Source: Glandiceps talaboti (lineage: Eukaryota; Hemichordata; Enteropneusta; Spengelidae). From it: a stretch of 64,000 nucleotides of DNA. Shown here in pieces: positions 40,192 through 52,002 of this stretch (position 1 is the first letter of the stretch; every line of letters begins with the position of its first letter). The stretch is taken from positions 19,005,626-19,069,625 of the forward strand of contig NC_135562.1 of the NCBI RefSeq assembly GCF_964340395.1. The letters run 5' to 3'. A program made the translations under genes and the position numbers. Below the pieces are notes generated by a model that worked only from the letters and a program-made list of their open reading frames with translations, ran no database searches and had not been told where the DNA came from.

Positions 40192-40624
40192 AAAATGAAT
40201 TATTTAAATTGATTTCAATTACTTACCATGAAAAATATTTTTGTCAACCTTTAATAACTCCAAATATCCTAAAATAGAGAGTGGATCGTGGGAAATTTAA
40301 AGAACTACATACGCGCATTAACACACACTGAAGTTGCAGTCAGATGTTGAAATTTAACAAATGAGCGTTATAATGCTTTAATTAACAGCTTAACTTCATC
40401 AAAACTTGCCACTGGTCAGTTTAGCCTCCATTTACTTCAATTGATACTCTAGAGTAACACATTGTTTTATTTTAGTAAGTTCTATATTTTTGTGCCGCAG
40501 GATATATTATCGGGAGCCTGTTGTTGGGCTTCTTTTTTCACAACTTCTATTTCCGGTTCCTGGTAGACGACTTGGTTCTGTGGAAACATTACGATTGTTG
40601 TTTTGATTGGGCTTTGTCGCAATC
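40027..40624. promoter_or_regulatory. Shared upstream region of eIF3e and RNF146
   Basis: The start codons of the two divergent genes are 598 bp apart. The interval contains a (CA)n tract (40,146-40,189) and an ETS-like TTCCGG core (about 40,547-40,553), with no evident TATA box. A bidirectional promoter is inferred from spacing and orientation only. Transcription start sites cannot be placed. Confidence 0.5.
40146..40189. repeat. CA microsatellite between the divergent genes
   Basis: An uninterrupted (AC)n run in the intergenic region. Confidence 0.9.
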
Positions 40625-43600
40625 ATGGCTCAAAGAGAAACAGAAGGTGCCGTATCAACGAAATCACACTCTCGGGGAAAGGATAAATCCAAGGGCAAAC
40701 GTCACACAGGTCAGTTTCAAGATTGATGTATTCAGATGTATGTGTTTGCGATGTGGTGAGAGAGGGTTGACAGTGGTGTGTGTTAAAATTTTGTCGAATT
40801 ATAATTTTCTTCTTGTGAGTGGGTCATAAAATTTTGTCACTTTCACTAGACATCGCTATGAAGGCCACAGAATGTTATTTTCTCGCTGAATAATAACCAT
40901 GTATAGTTGTACAGAGCGACTTTAATCAGGAATTTCTGTATATATGTTTATTCCAAAATTTTTGATTCATGTACATTGTATAATGTGAATGCAAAATGTA
41001 TATGATGTACGTAGTCCTGCTTGCATTGGTCTAGATTACTGACATGACCCTAGGGGACGACTTACTCCGTATGCAAGCAGGACTAATGATGTACATGTAC
41101 ATGTATCTTGGAAGTTGGAAAGGGGAGGTGCTGTAAACAGTGTACTAATATTAGTTCTCATTACTGTTTCCAAGCAAAGAGCAACTAGTAACTATTAAAG
41201 TAAGATCGGCCATGGATGTATTAGGGAGATCCATGGATCTATACATTCATGGATCAGCTAACTACGCATTTGTGATAAAACATAGGCATAGGAGCAAATG
41301 AATGATCAGCTTGGTGAACTACATGTACATGTCCACATTGATTTCAGAATACAATAATAACAGACATTTCAAGTTTTTAACCAGGAAAAGACCATGGAGG
41401 TGTAAACCTCCTTGAAATAGTCTAGTTCCCATACAGTCAGTATTGTTATGATTTATACCTTCACTCACAGTATAGTCAAAGCTGTTGCTCTAGAAGTCCT
41501 GAGATGCAATTTAAAATTCATCGACAGCCACCCACACAGTCATTAACATCATGTCTTTGTTAATCAATCACAAAATTCTAACCAATAACATACATTGTAC
41601 ATGTAGTCCCTCTGCTCATAAAGTTAGTGTTTATTGGGGCAGTTACATGTATGTAATCATATGGTACATTTGTCAGCTCAGAATGCTACATGTGATTATA
41701 CACTGTTTACGTCACTATAACAGTTGGGGGTTCACTGATTGGATGAACAACTTTCTGTGCTGATTGAGGGACTTTGACCAGACTGTGGTTTCATTTCATA
41801 ACAAGTGTGCATTGTGTAAAGTCCATAACAAGATATTATTTCATAAGTGCTCAAATTTACATCTATACTTTCAAACATCCTAACCCTAACACTACATACA
41901 TACACGAGATTTTGGTACAATTCGCGACATATAGCACGAGCCGAATGGCATAATAATTGTACCAAATTCGAGTGTATACCCGCCTTCGGCGGGAGTTATT
42001 GCTATTATATTATATCAAAATATGTGTCTATTTCTTCTAAATGTGATTCTGTGGTTATTTATATGCCTGAAAAGGCGAATTCGCACGTACAGAAAAAGAT
42101 CGTCGGTAATAGATCGTCGGGAACTAGCATATTGTGATGAGTGGATACGTTCATGTCGTCTTCCACACACACTGCATGAACACAAACCATATAAATTACT
42201 TTATTTACATCATATAATGCATAACGAAAACGCGTTGAAAACTAGCAATAAAGAAAACGGGGCAAGAGGTCAAAGAAAGTAACAATTTTGTTTGGATATT
42301 TACATAAGAACAATACAATCTTGTACACTGCTAAAATAGATGTCTCGGCATTGAACCAGTTGAATCGGAGAAAGCTCGAGACAGTAAGTCAGTGACGCGA
42401 CGTTACACAGTCTACTTTAATTTAATAGTTAACAAATTGAACATTGACCGAACCTGAAACTGTACAGTTTTGAAATAATCCTGACGCACTTGACTGATGG
42501 TTAAAAGTTAAATTGGTGTTGCTTGATTCAACGAGAGCAGGACTCTGACGGCTCGTTGCATGGGAGAACTTGTACCTTATCAGCCATGGCCAGTGGTGTT
42601 GAAGCCACTGATCGATCGTTGCTTTCGATCGCAAGGTCATCAGTGGAATTATTTGGACTACTGTAACCCAAACTATTGGACAGGATACCTGACATACCTT
42701 TACATGTTTACTCTGAAGAAGTGTTAACTTATTGGTATAAGAACGGACACTAGCTTCGTTTTTGTGAGTACTATTCATATGCTAGTTTAGGGGCCCATTT
42801 TACCACAGCCAGCCGTGGTAAAATGGGATTTTACCACAGTTATTATCCAATCAGAATGGCGCATAGTAGCATGATATAATATAATTACATGTATACTCCC
42901 TCAAGCATAATTTATGAAAAATAGGGAAAAATTATGGTGATTTGGAATGTTTTGATTAATATTTCGAACACCGCAAAACCAGTGATGTAGACACGGGTCG
43001 TTGTGATGTGGAACAACCAGGGTATATGTATATAATCCATATTTTCTGTTCAGAAACGATAACTTGGCTTGAATATAGTACATGTATAATACATTTGATC
43101 TACTTTTATAGATTTACATGTACATTGTACTATTTGTAGCTTGCATGTTATAATCAGAGAGAGTCATTTAAAGGTGCGCTGGCTGCGACTTGAATGTGTT
43201 GTGAAACTTCATTGTTAGATATAATGACTTTATCATAATATTGAACACCCTGAACAGGATATAAAAACCTGTGTGTAAACATATTTGTGTACATTTTTGT
43301 AGCTGTAGGCACAGTACATTATATAATGGCGTAATGTATCCAATCAGATTGATTTTTTGGTCCGCATCCTAAAATTAGCACTCCAAATGGCAACTTATTA
43401 CTACAATGTATACTACTTATAGATAAATTAGACTTCTAATTGACATGTACAATGTATTCAACAATTTTCAGTGAATATATTGTTGGTTTTCTGATCACAA
43501 AACAATACCCTAATTATATGTCATGTAAATGTACAGCTAGTGCAGGTGTAATGTTTTTCTTGTTTTATCTATTCCGATAGAAAGTAAAAGTCCAGAAGAG

Positions 43601-44527
43601 ACAGATGGCTTAAAAACTGTTGAAGTACCAGAATGTGCAGTGTGCTTACAGACCTGTGTACAACCAGTGCAATTACCTTGTGATCATATCTTCTGTTTCC
43701 TATGTGTCAAAGGAGTAGCCAACCAAAGTAAAAGATGTGCATTATGCCGGACTGAAATCCCAATGGAATTTCTTAATCATCCCAATCTTGTGAACACAGG
43801 GGAAGATATTTGTGTACCAGAAGAGCCATCTGGAGGGAAGGAAGATTATCTGTGGTTCTATGAAGGCCGTAATGGTTGGTGGCAGTATGATCAACGCACT
43901 ATCATAGAGTTGGAAGATGCGTATAAACAAAAGCAAAGATGTGTTGAACTACTTATTGCTGGCTTCCTGTACGTTATAGATTTTGAAAATTTGATACAGA
44001 TAAGACGCAATGATCCAACAAGACGTAGGCGAATCAAACGAGACTTGGCTACTGTTCCTAAGAAAGGTGTAGCTGGTATCAAATATTTTACACAGTCTGT
44101 ACAACAGGACGATCGCCAGGGTGATGGTGACGAAGCAGAGAACACCAACAGTACTACTGCAGTTGGTGGGAAGGGTGCTCCTGCCGCCACAGACAGTGAC
44201 AGTGTTGTAAACACAACAGCACAGCTTGATGCACTAACGTTATCTAGTCCAACCGATGAATTGGATGGTGATGAGGAAGCAGAACCAACAGACGAAGTAC
44301 AAGTAGTTTCATCATCAGCAGGTCAGTCCAGTGGAGACCATGTCAGACAAACAAGTCACCGTAGATCACCAAACTCGTTAGTTACCATGTCAACACAAGT
44401 CATACAAAGTGATGCAGTAATGCCACAGGGTGTCAGATTACGCAGAGGTGTGAGACGACAAGGAAGGACCTTAGACACTACAATGTCTAGACAGGAGTAC
44501 CTTTCTACGGAGCCAGAAATTGAGTAA
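40625..44527 (+). CDS. RNF146: E3 ubiquitin ligase RNF146 (Iduna), RING + WWE (complete, two exons)
   Basis: This ligase binds poly(ADP-ribose) on tankyrase-modified targets such as axin and ubiquitylates them; the function is inferred from the family. Exon 1 is 40,625-40,709 and starts at ATGGCT with A at -3. Exon 2 is 43,581-44,527 after a TTCCGATAG acceptor. The phase-1 intron is 2.9 kb and the product is 343 aa, near the roughly 360 of vertebrates. The C3HC4 RING ligands are C47, C50, C62, H64, C67, C70, C81 and C84. The WWE domain spans about 118-185, with YEGRNGWWQYD and LLIAGFLYVIDFENLIQIRR carrying the poly(ADP-ribose)-binding surface. A basic RRRRIKRD follows, then a low-complexity acidic and Ser/Thr-rich tail, as in relatives. 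A possible poly(A) signal lies at 45,045. Confidence 0.96.
41014..41083. mobile_element. 70-bp TA-flanked micro-MITE in RNF146 intron
   Basis: GTCCTGCTTGCAT at the left end and ATGCAAGCAGGAC at the right end are perfect inverted repeats, each bordered outside by TA (41,012-41,013 and 41,084-41,085). The core is about 44 bp. This is close to the minimum size for a Tc1/mariner-type non-autonomous element. Confidence 0.65.
41423..41645 (+). repeat. Interspersed repeat family C, copy 1 (RNF146 intron)
   Basis: AGCCACCCACACAGTCATTA and the following TCATGTCTTTGTTAATCAAT have near-identical counterparts at 47,437-47,615 in the same order and orientation. The left part (TAGTTCCCATACAGTCAG) resembles 688-760. 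Confidence 0.6.
42796..42829. repeat. Short perfect-arm hairpin
   Basis: CCCATTTTACCACAGC and CCGTGGTAAAATGGG form a stem of about 14 bp in the RNF146 intron. Confidence 0.55.
43168..43495 (+). repeat. Interspersed repeat family A, copy 2 (RNF146 intron)
   Basis: It has the same ordered blocks as 4763-5095: TTTAAAGGTGCGCTGG, CACCCTGAACAGG, GGTCCGCATCCTAAAAT, then TTTTCAGTGAATATATTG. It ends about 85 bp before RNF146 exon 2. Confidence 0.7.
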
Positions 44528-45044
44528 TTACTGCTGTCTGACTTGTAGTGACAACGTCCATTATGTCATCTATATTTTCCACACGAAAAAAATGGGAATG
44601 ATATTTCATTATCCCATATCCCATTAGCCCATAAACATGGCTATCTGGTTTAACAGTGTTGTTCATCTGTCAAGTCAGGGTGTCGAGTCAGATTGCCAAG
44701 TCTCTAGCCTCAAGTACATGTATCCAGTGTATTTTTTATCCTGACTTACACCCTCCCCCTCAAAAACAAAAACAAACACAACAGTTAAAAGAAAAATCTG
44801 TAGAGAATACATTTTATTTTAAAATTCTCAAATATTTACGAAAAAGTTTGCATGAGCCTTACATGTACCAGTGGCTTTTAACTTTATAATGGTAGACTTC
44901 ATTCAGTATGCAACTCTTCACATACATGTACATTTACATTGTATACATATATATCTAAGAAACATATTGTTCAGAGTAGTGTGTTTGTAAGTTTGTACAA
45001 AAAACAACACAATATTTCGCTTATTTTGCTGAGAATGAAACACA

Positions 45045-45050
45045 AATAAA
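45045..45050 (+). terminator. Possible RNF146 poly(A) signal
   Basis: This is the first AATAAA after the RNF146 stop codon, 518 bases downstream and just before a repeat copy. Its use is unproven. Confidence 0.35.
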
Positions 45051-45195
45051 TATGTATTAGCAAAAATGTCTTTTGTACATCAAAAGCTGCACTAGTTCCA
45101 ACCGGAATGTTTTGTGAAACCATTTTATTCGATATGATGACTTATTTGTAACATCGTACACCCTGAACAGTGCTACATGTATTATACTGAATCAC

Positions 45196-45452
45196 TAGAC
45201 TGTTGACAGTCATTCGTGACTTTTTTTGCTACGTTTCATCTGAAGCAAAGTCGTCACCTCACTCCGTACCACTGCATACTAATGCGTACTGATAGGAACA
45301 GCGAGTGCTGGAGGCACGAGCTCATGTCTCTAGCACTTGCTGTTGCTATCGCAGTACGCGGTTTTAGTATTGCTCCGGATCGGAGCAATGGCGACGTCTT
45401 TAGTTTTAGCTAAAACGTAGCAAAAAAGGCACAAACGACTGTTGACAGTCTA
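45196..45452. mobile_element. 257-bp MITE with 9-bp target-site duplication (Mutator-like)
   Basis: CTGAATCAC is present immediately before (45,187-45,195) and after (45,453-45,461) the element. Terminal inverted repeats start TAGACTGTTGACAGTC and extend inward about 60 bp with good similarity (TTTTTTGCTACGTTT and its complement). A 9-bp duplication with long TIRs is typical of Mutator-like elements; no transposase is present, so the superfamily is inferred. Confidence 0.7.
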
Positions 45453-45663
45453 CTGAATCACCTGTGAGTAAAGTTTAAATGTATTTGTGCACATGTAGCT
45501 GTACAGTACATTTGTATACATACATTGTATGATGTCGTAAGATAAATCTGATCAAATTGTTTCTTGGGTGACACCCCTAATATAAAATAAATAAACTCAA
45601 ATTGATTCTTGGGTGACACCCTAAAATCAACACCCCTAATATGATCACAACTTCAACCTATTG

Positions 45664-46073
45664 TAGCTAAAATGATGTAGATTTGGTGTTCCACTCATGG
45701 GGAAATTACGTTTCTGACACAAAGATGGACATATTTTGACTCTAGACTAACAATAACAGAAACACAACAAACGCAGCAGGAGGCTTTGCCCAATCACATT
45801 GAACACTGATAAGCATTGCTATTCTTTCACAGTGCAGTAAAAACAGACTTCTAATGAAAACATTACACATGGATTTGATGATTTTCATGGCTTCAATTAT
45901 TTATTTTCTAACTGATAATCAACATTTAAAAAACTTGACTACTTCTACATACATCCCCACTGTGCATGACACCTATGTAATTGTTTCTTTTGCATTAGAA
46001 GTTGTCTGAGTGTCTGTGTGTAATAAATGTCACGTTGCATGAGTGAAACTGCAAGCCTACATCATTTTAGCTG
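45664..46073. mobile_element. Repeat family B, copy 1, with terminal inverted repeats
   Basis: The left end TAGCTAAAATGATGTAG and right end CTACATCATTTTAGCT are inverted. The interior matches 50,434-50,982 over several hundred bases, including GCCCAATCACATT, TTATTTTCTAACTGAT and ATTGTTTCTTTT. Confidence 0.6.
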
Positions 46074-46180
46074 TAATATACTACTTATGGATAAAATAGA
46101 CCCCTAATTAACATGTACAATATCTAATTATTGATATATTGAAGTCATTTGCAGTGAGTACACTGTTGGTTGTCTGATGA

Positions 46181-48492
46181 AAGAAATAACAAACCTCTTG
46201 CAGCTAGTGCAGCTTTATATGCATGTAATGTTCCAGACTCACTATTGGGCAAAACATAGACTTTGGGAACTACTATGTAATTATACATCTTAATATGGCA
46301 TACATGTACATTGCATATATTTTTCCTAGCAAAAATTGGTATTTTGGTTTTACGTGGTACACTAACTTTACAATGTAAGTTCAATTGTTGTGCTTGTTCT
46401 CATGAAGGTTGTGTTAAATAATTCATGTTTGTTTTACTTGATGATTAGGAGTAGCTTTTCAGTACAATCCTTGGGTATTATGAAGTAAAAAGTGAAACTT
46501 GCTACAAACAGGGAAAGTATACAAATGAATTGAATTTATAATAACACTTGTCAAGGCATGTTGGAAGTACAGAGATGTGTATTAACAGTGATCAAAATTA
46601 AGAGTAGTCCCATGTCCACAGACTACCAATTCTTGTTATCGGGCTACCATAGTTTGCAGCTGATAGCCCACTCGGGCTACCACTGATTATGCTATGATTT
46701 AAAAGATGGAAGATTTACGGACATGAAAGTATTTTTCTCCCATGCATAGGAACTCTCTCTTCATATATCTATACATGTACATGAAATGACGGGAATTTAA
46801 AATTCATTGAGAATGTGTATTCAGAACATGTTTTTGTCCTTTATACGTCTACATGTACATGAAATGCAAATGGAATTTTAAAATTCATTGAAAGTGTGAG
46901 TTATTATGTAAAGAGGTCATAAAACTGTTCCTATGAAATAGTGAAATGTACTATAAATACAAAATGTACACATGTTCATACTTCAAACATGCTGTGCCAA
47001 ATGATACAAAAAATATTAAAAGTTATGTTGAAAACAAACACCTAGAAATTGATATCTCCAATGCTGTCACAAAACCAAAGAAAAATATACTATAATTTGT
47101 GAATGTTGCTCAAGCAATTCAACTCTGCTGGCCTGATGTCAGCTTCTGTGGACACTAACTTTTCTACTTGATAACACATGCTTGTGGGTCTTTAGTGCAA
47201 ACCTGGTGTCAACACCAGACTAATACTTTCACCTCACCAGCATGTCTTGGCAACTGGAAGTGTTACCTACCTAGCCTGGTGTCAATATACATATATTAGG
47301 TTGATGCAGGCACCAGTTGGCAACACAGAATGGTAACAAGATGTGTTTATATCAGTCCAGTGTCAGCTCTGATCTCCTGATGTCATTGAAGATATTCTTG
47401 AACTGTGCTGCATTTCCAAACTGTCATTAGTAAGATAACATATAGTCTAGATGCTATCTGTGGCTTCAAATCTCTTCTCACATCTATCTTACTGAGGAGC
47501 CGAGATGAAATTTCAAACTCAAATGAAGCCACCCACACAGTCATTAACACCATGTCTTTAATAATCAATCACAGAATTCAGCCCAATAATAAATTAATGT
47601 TTGTTGGGGCAATTATATAATGTTCAAATATAGTAAATTTGTTATGTCAGGACGCCTCTTATACATCATTTTAATAGTTAGGGGTTTGCTCATAGGCATT
47701 AAACAATTTTAGGTTCATGATTTCTCACTGAGCTGGCCAGGTGAAGGATATATCTTGTGATTTAAACCATGGATAGCATCTAGAATACATGATACTGCGT
47801 GTAGTGTTGTGTTGAATGTGATTGTATGCGAACAGTACATGTATTTATAGTCTTTACTATGTTCACAGTAATTGCAAACCAAAAACCAATTTTCATTGAC
47901 AGGCAAAGAAGTATTACTTCAACCAAGCCAGATGCAAAGTAGAAACCAAATCTCTTTTACCCACCTCGATTGATAAAAAAAAACACGGTATCCTTTATGG
48001 TATCCTACATTTCAAATTGATGAATATATTCTTTTCTTAATCAGTCTATCAATGCAATGTGATATAATGTGAAATTAGTATTATAAGAGTTCAGATAAAT
48101 TTTAACACAAGTAAATTGTCTTTTAATTTTGTGATATTGTATGATTATATTTTAACCGTGAATGTGATACAAATTTGTCTATTTAATTATCATTTTTCAG
48201 ATTATGTTTGTAGTTATTTTAGTGTATTATTAAAGCAGGAATTCTTTCCTCATTGAATTTGATGTCTACATTACTTGATTCAAATAATGAATTTCCCCTC
48301 ATTTCATTCAATTTGGATAGTAACAGTAATTTGACAATTTTAATTAACAAAATCCAAAATAGATATGAGGGGCATTCCCCTGCTATGCAATACGATTAAA
48401 ATTCGATGTAGAAATACAGCTAGATAGATTTTCCATTATTACCTTCATATATCTATATTGTATGTTTTAGATTCTGTCATTTATACAGACCG
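46181..48492. other. Gene-free repeat-derived DNA
   Basis: It contains family C copy 2 (47,437-47,615) and a fragment near 46,505 resembling the loop of the hairpin at 28,073-28,166. No exon is supported. Confidence 0.45.
47437..47615 (+). repeat. Interspersed repeat family C, copy 2
   Basis: It shares the AGCCACCCACACAGTCATTA block and its right flank with the copy at 41,423-41,645. Confidence 0.6.
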
Positions 48493-48653
48493 TTAAAGGG
48501 CCACTTCAGATTAGGGGTACAAGATAGATGTGGAAAATGGTTCTTGACAGAGGTATAGAAAAAGTTTGTACAGAACAAAAGAAATATTTTCATGAAATCC
48601 ACCAATAAGATAACACTAATGCAGCGACCTGGCATTGAAACATGGCCCTTTAA
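48493..48653. mobile_element. TTAAAGGGCCA-ended MITE
   Basis: It starts TTAAAGGGCCACTTC and ends CATGGCCCTTTAA, giving 161 bp with about 12-bp inverted ends. TTAA at both outer edges may be a target duplication. The interior is non-coding. Confidence 0.55.
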
Positions 48654-50433
48654 ATTACCATTATAATTACGAATAAAGAAATTGACAATACACGAAGGAA
48701 ATCAAGGGGTATAAAGGAAATCTAGTTTTAGTTCTACTTCTGATTGTAATAACTAGATTCATTCAAATCACTCAGAATGGCAAAATAGAATACACAAAGG
48801 AATTGACAGAAATCAAGCTTTATTGTTACCCCAGATTTTAACCAGATTGACAGTACACAAACAAGACACAGTTACTGTAGTGTAATTGTTATGGTATCAA
48901 TACATTATCGTAATCTGTCAATAGAGAGCATTATTTACATGAAAAGTAAGTTGACCACTCATCACTACTTTTGTCATTCTGCAACATTTATGTAAAATTT
49001 ATGTAAAAAGTAGTTAAATGTAGAGATGCAGCTTGTAGATCAAATGTTCAATATGACAATGTGACTTAGTATTCCAGTGGCTAGATAAATCTGATCTCTA
49101 GATCCCTTGATTAAAGCACACTAGAGTTTGCAACATAAACATATTAGAATATTTTTTTTCTAAAAAAGACAATATACTTTTAAAAAAACATACATTAATT
49201 GGCATCACCACTACGACATGAGAACAATAAGTTACTCAAATACGTAGCTTATTTAGTCATTATTGCAAACACCAGACTGTATACTTCAAATAGACACGTG
49301 CACATAATTTGATACTTGTAAAGACTTTTACCCTCCTTAAAGGAAATGTTGAAAATTCATCACATTATATAGTTCTTCAAGGCTTTTCCCAAGCATATAT
49401 ACATAAATTAAATATACTACATTCTCCTCTCTTACCATAAGATTTGACTTAAGATCTATTTAAACAATAAAAATAAACCATATTTACGACCTTTAATCAA
49501 ATTTTGCGAACCATCATCGACAATATAATACAATATAATATAATATGTTGTTGTATTCGCAGTCAAGACAATTTCATGTCATAGGACACATTACAGAGGA
49601 GCAACTTCAGTTTACAATATTGACAAAGTTCAAGGCCAGAAAACGATTTTGACCAAACCAATGCCCCCCCCCCCCACACACACACACCCAAGAATCGATG
49701 TGTACAAGGTACATCATTTCATAGAACAAATACTTGTAGCACAACTATTGAGGGTACACTTTAATTTTCTACTATGATTATGTGGTCTTATTGCTAGGGA
49801 TTTTGTGCAGACATTTTTGGATGTGTATTCACCTATATATCAATCGATCCCTAATGTTATATCTGCAATGTACAACATTGTTTGACTGTTGGTATGGGCG
49901 TGGTGTTGTTGCTAGGCACATTTGTTTAAATGTTTATTCAATTGCCTACCCATCCCTGTTGTTATATTTTCAATAAACTATTTGACTGTTGCTAAGGGCA
50001 TAGTCATGTTTTCAAGGGCCAATTACATATTAAGTATGGCACACTCACAATTCGCAGACTAACACTTTTGAGAATCATTACCAAATTTCATCCCCAGTAG
50101 TTTGAGAGGAAAAGTTCAATACTAAAATCATTTGCATCATCCATAAGACAAACGGACAGCCAGACACTTTGCCTTAAATCAACTTATCCTATAGTTCAGT
50201 TTGCGTTAGAACTTTCAGATTGTTTCCAAGCAGCCTCAAGGAGAGATTAATTCAAGTGCCACTGGTATATGCACTTGTTACATTATGCTAAGTACCCCAT
50301 ATAAATTTCAATGATTTAATGAGCTCAATAAAGCAATAGTATTCCTGTACAATCCTTTCTGCCTGGCATTCTTGAGAAAAATCTGATACAAACATGTGTT
50401 TAGCCCTAATTAGCATATCACTATAATGTATTT
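48654..50433. other. Gene-free DNA
   Basis: At 49,770-50,010 a block around GGGCGTGGTGTTGTTGCTAG repeats about three times with a period near 100 bp, forming a short degenerate array. A C/CA run lies at 49,664-49,690. No exon is supported. Confidence 0.45.
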
Positions 50434-50982
50434 ATTACTAAAATTATGTAATGTTTCACTAATGGGACATTAAGTTTTAACACAAAGCTCGACATATTTC
50501 AACCCTAGACTAATAATAACAGAGCCACAACACACACAGCAGGATCCTTTGCCCAATCACATTCAACACTGCTATTCTTTCAAAGTGCATTAAAAACAGG
50601 TTTCTAATAAAACATTACACAGGCACTTGATGTTTTCAATTGCTTGAATTGTTTATTTTCTAACTGATTATCAACATACCAACTTAACTACTTCTACATC
50701 CCGCTTAGTCTATCAGCTAGCCCTCGGATGTTCTTCCGATAAAATACGACACACAGCCGAACAACGCTATCGAGGATGTCGGGCAGGCCCTCACATGCGA
50801 ACTTCGTTCGCTTATAGTTATAGCATCGAAAGAAAGCCCGAACGTCTAGCAGCAAGACTACATCCCGCTGTACCCGGCACCTATGCCATTGTTTCTTTTA
50901 CATTACAGGTTGTCTGAGGGTGAGTATTAAATGCCATGTTACATGTACATAAGTGAAAGACCAAGCCTATATCATTTTATCT
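50434..50982. mobile_element. Repeat family B, copy 2, interrupted by a MITE
   Basis: It matches family B copy 1 (45,664-46,073) on both sides of an inserted 155-bp element at 50,706-50,860. The end TATATCATTTTATCT parallels the right end of copy 1. Confidence 0.6.
50706..50860. mobile_element. 155-bp MITE with 9-bp target-site duplication
   Basis: CATCCCGCT flanks both ends (50,697-50,705 and 50,861-50,869). The inverted ends are TAGTCTATCAGCTAGC and, reading inward from the other side, TAGTCTTGCTGCTAGA. An internal hairpin GCGAACTTCGTTCGC is visible. Because family B copy 1 lacks this insert, it is a clear polymorphic insertion within the family. Mutator-like by duplication length, inferred. 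Confidence 0.65.
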
Positions 50983-51661
50983 ATAATATCTCTTTATCTG
51001 TGTATCTCCATAAATTTCCCTCCGAATTTCAGACACTCCAGCCAAGTACTTTTGGAATTAAAGATTTTTGACTAAAAAGTCACATTTGTATTCCTCATTT
51101 GCATATCAACGATGGGATCATGTCAAGAACAATCCTCTATGTACACCCCTATCGACATCTTTACCAAATTTCAGGCGAATCTGCCCATGTGGTTTTTGAA
51201 AAATCACATTTTTGTCCCAAAACACAGATCTTTCATGGTGTGATCATTTTTATTTGAACAGTCTACAAACTAGACACCAAAAGCACCACCCTAATCTCTG
51301 TAAATTATGGTGTAATGCACTCTAAGAATGAAGATATCAATAGACACTTGACAATATATATTTGTAAGGATTTTCAGAGCCGTAAAAAGATTTTGTCTGA
51401 TAACTGCCGAGTCTGTATACATCAACACTTTATTTGAAATGATTTACTTTTATTTATACATTTATGTTGTACTTTCAACTTTTGTATATAATGTAATTAA
51501 TAGTCTTGATTTAAAATATCAAAGTGTAATTTATTTGCAAATTGGCCAAGAGGCCTGGAATCGTAAAATAAACTACCATCCACACCAAGAATTAAAAAAC
51601 AATCCACCCAGCGGTTTTTAAGTTAAGGTTATGCACACACTACACCCATGTACACACATAT

Positions 51662-51700
<39 letters not shown>

Positions 51701-51701
51701 G
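51662..51701. repeat. ACAG microsatellite
   Basis: A pure (CAGA)n tract. Confidence 0.85.
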
Positions 51702-51738
51702 TCACCTTACCATGCCTTACCCTACTAAACTACTAAAT

Positions 51739-52002
51739 TTAAGTTGTGCTAAAATATCTCATCAAACTCTTTCCCAACCCATCTGGAACTTGTTTGATTG
51801 CTAGAAGTAGAATATTCGTCGATACGATTTCTAGTCTCTCAGGGTCTGACATAACAATAAAGAAGTGAAATCGGCTTTCTCCGTCAATCTCAAATCCACC
51901 TAAATTCAAATGTCCATAGGACCTCCGCATTAAGTTATCGAGCATGAAAAGCAAAGGTAGATAGAAAATGTCTTGTCTAAACATTACCCAAATATCAGAG
52001 CT
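51739..52002 (-). CDS. Possible terminal coding exon of unknown gene
   Basis: An 88-residue open segment on the minus strand contains FRQDIFYLPLLFML and GGFEIDGESRFHFFIVMSDP and ends at a stop. A TTGACTAG acceptor precedes it. Splicing from a CACAGTGAGA donor near 52,172 at the end of the repeat exon would join them in frame across an intron of about 165 bp. I do not recognise the family. Balanced composition favours real coding, but no domain confirms it. Confidence 0.3.
   Translation of the reverse strand, partial: SSDIWVMFRQDIFYLPLLFMLDNLMRRSYGHLNLGGFEIDGESRFHFFIVMSDPERLEIVSTNILLLAIKQVPDGLGKSLMRYFSTT

Larger units (their letters stand above)
45083..46180 (+). repeat. Interspersed repeat family A, copy 3, interrupted twice
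   Basis: The family A blocks start at AAAGCTGCACTAG, are split by the inserted element 45,196-45,452 and by family B (about 45,664-46,073), and resume to GTTGGTTGTCTGATG at about 46,178. The order gives a relative chronology: A is oldest, and B and the 9-bp-TSD element came later. Confidence 0.65.

Noticed and set aside
40521-40829. 102-codon open frame overlapping RNF146 exon 1
   Set aside because: It is in a different frame from the true start at 40,625 and has no relation to RNF146 exon 2.
41847-42282. Overlapping 86-96-codon plus-strand frames in the RNF146 intron
   Set aside because: They include a CGCCTTCGGCG hairpin and inverted GGTACAATT repeats, which point to a repeat element; no domain recognised.
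43742-44214. Minus-strand open frames opposite RNF146 exon 2
   Set aside because: Shadow frames of a confidently identified coding exon.
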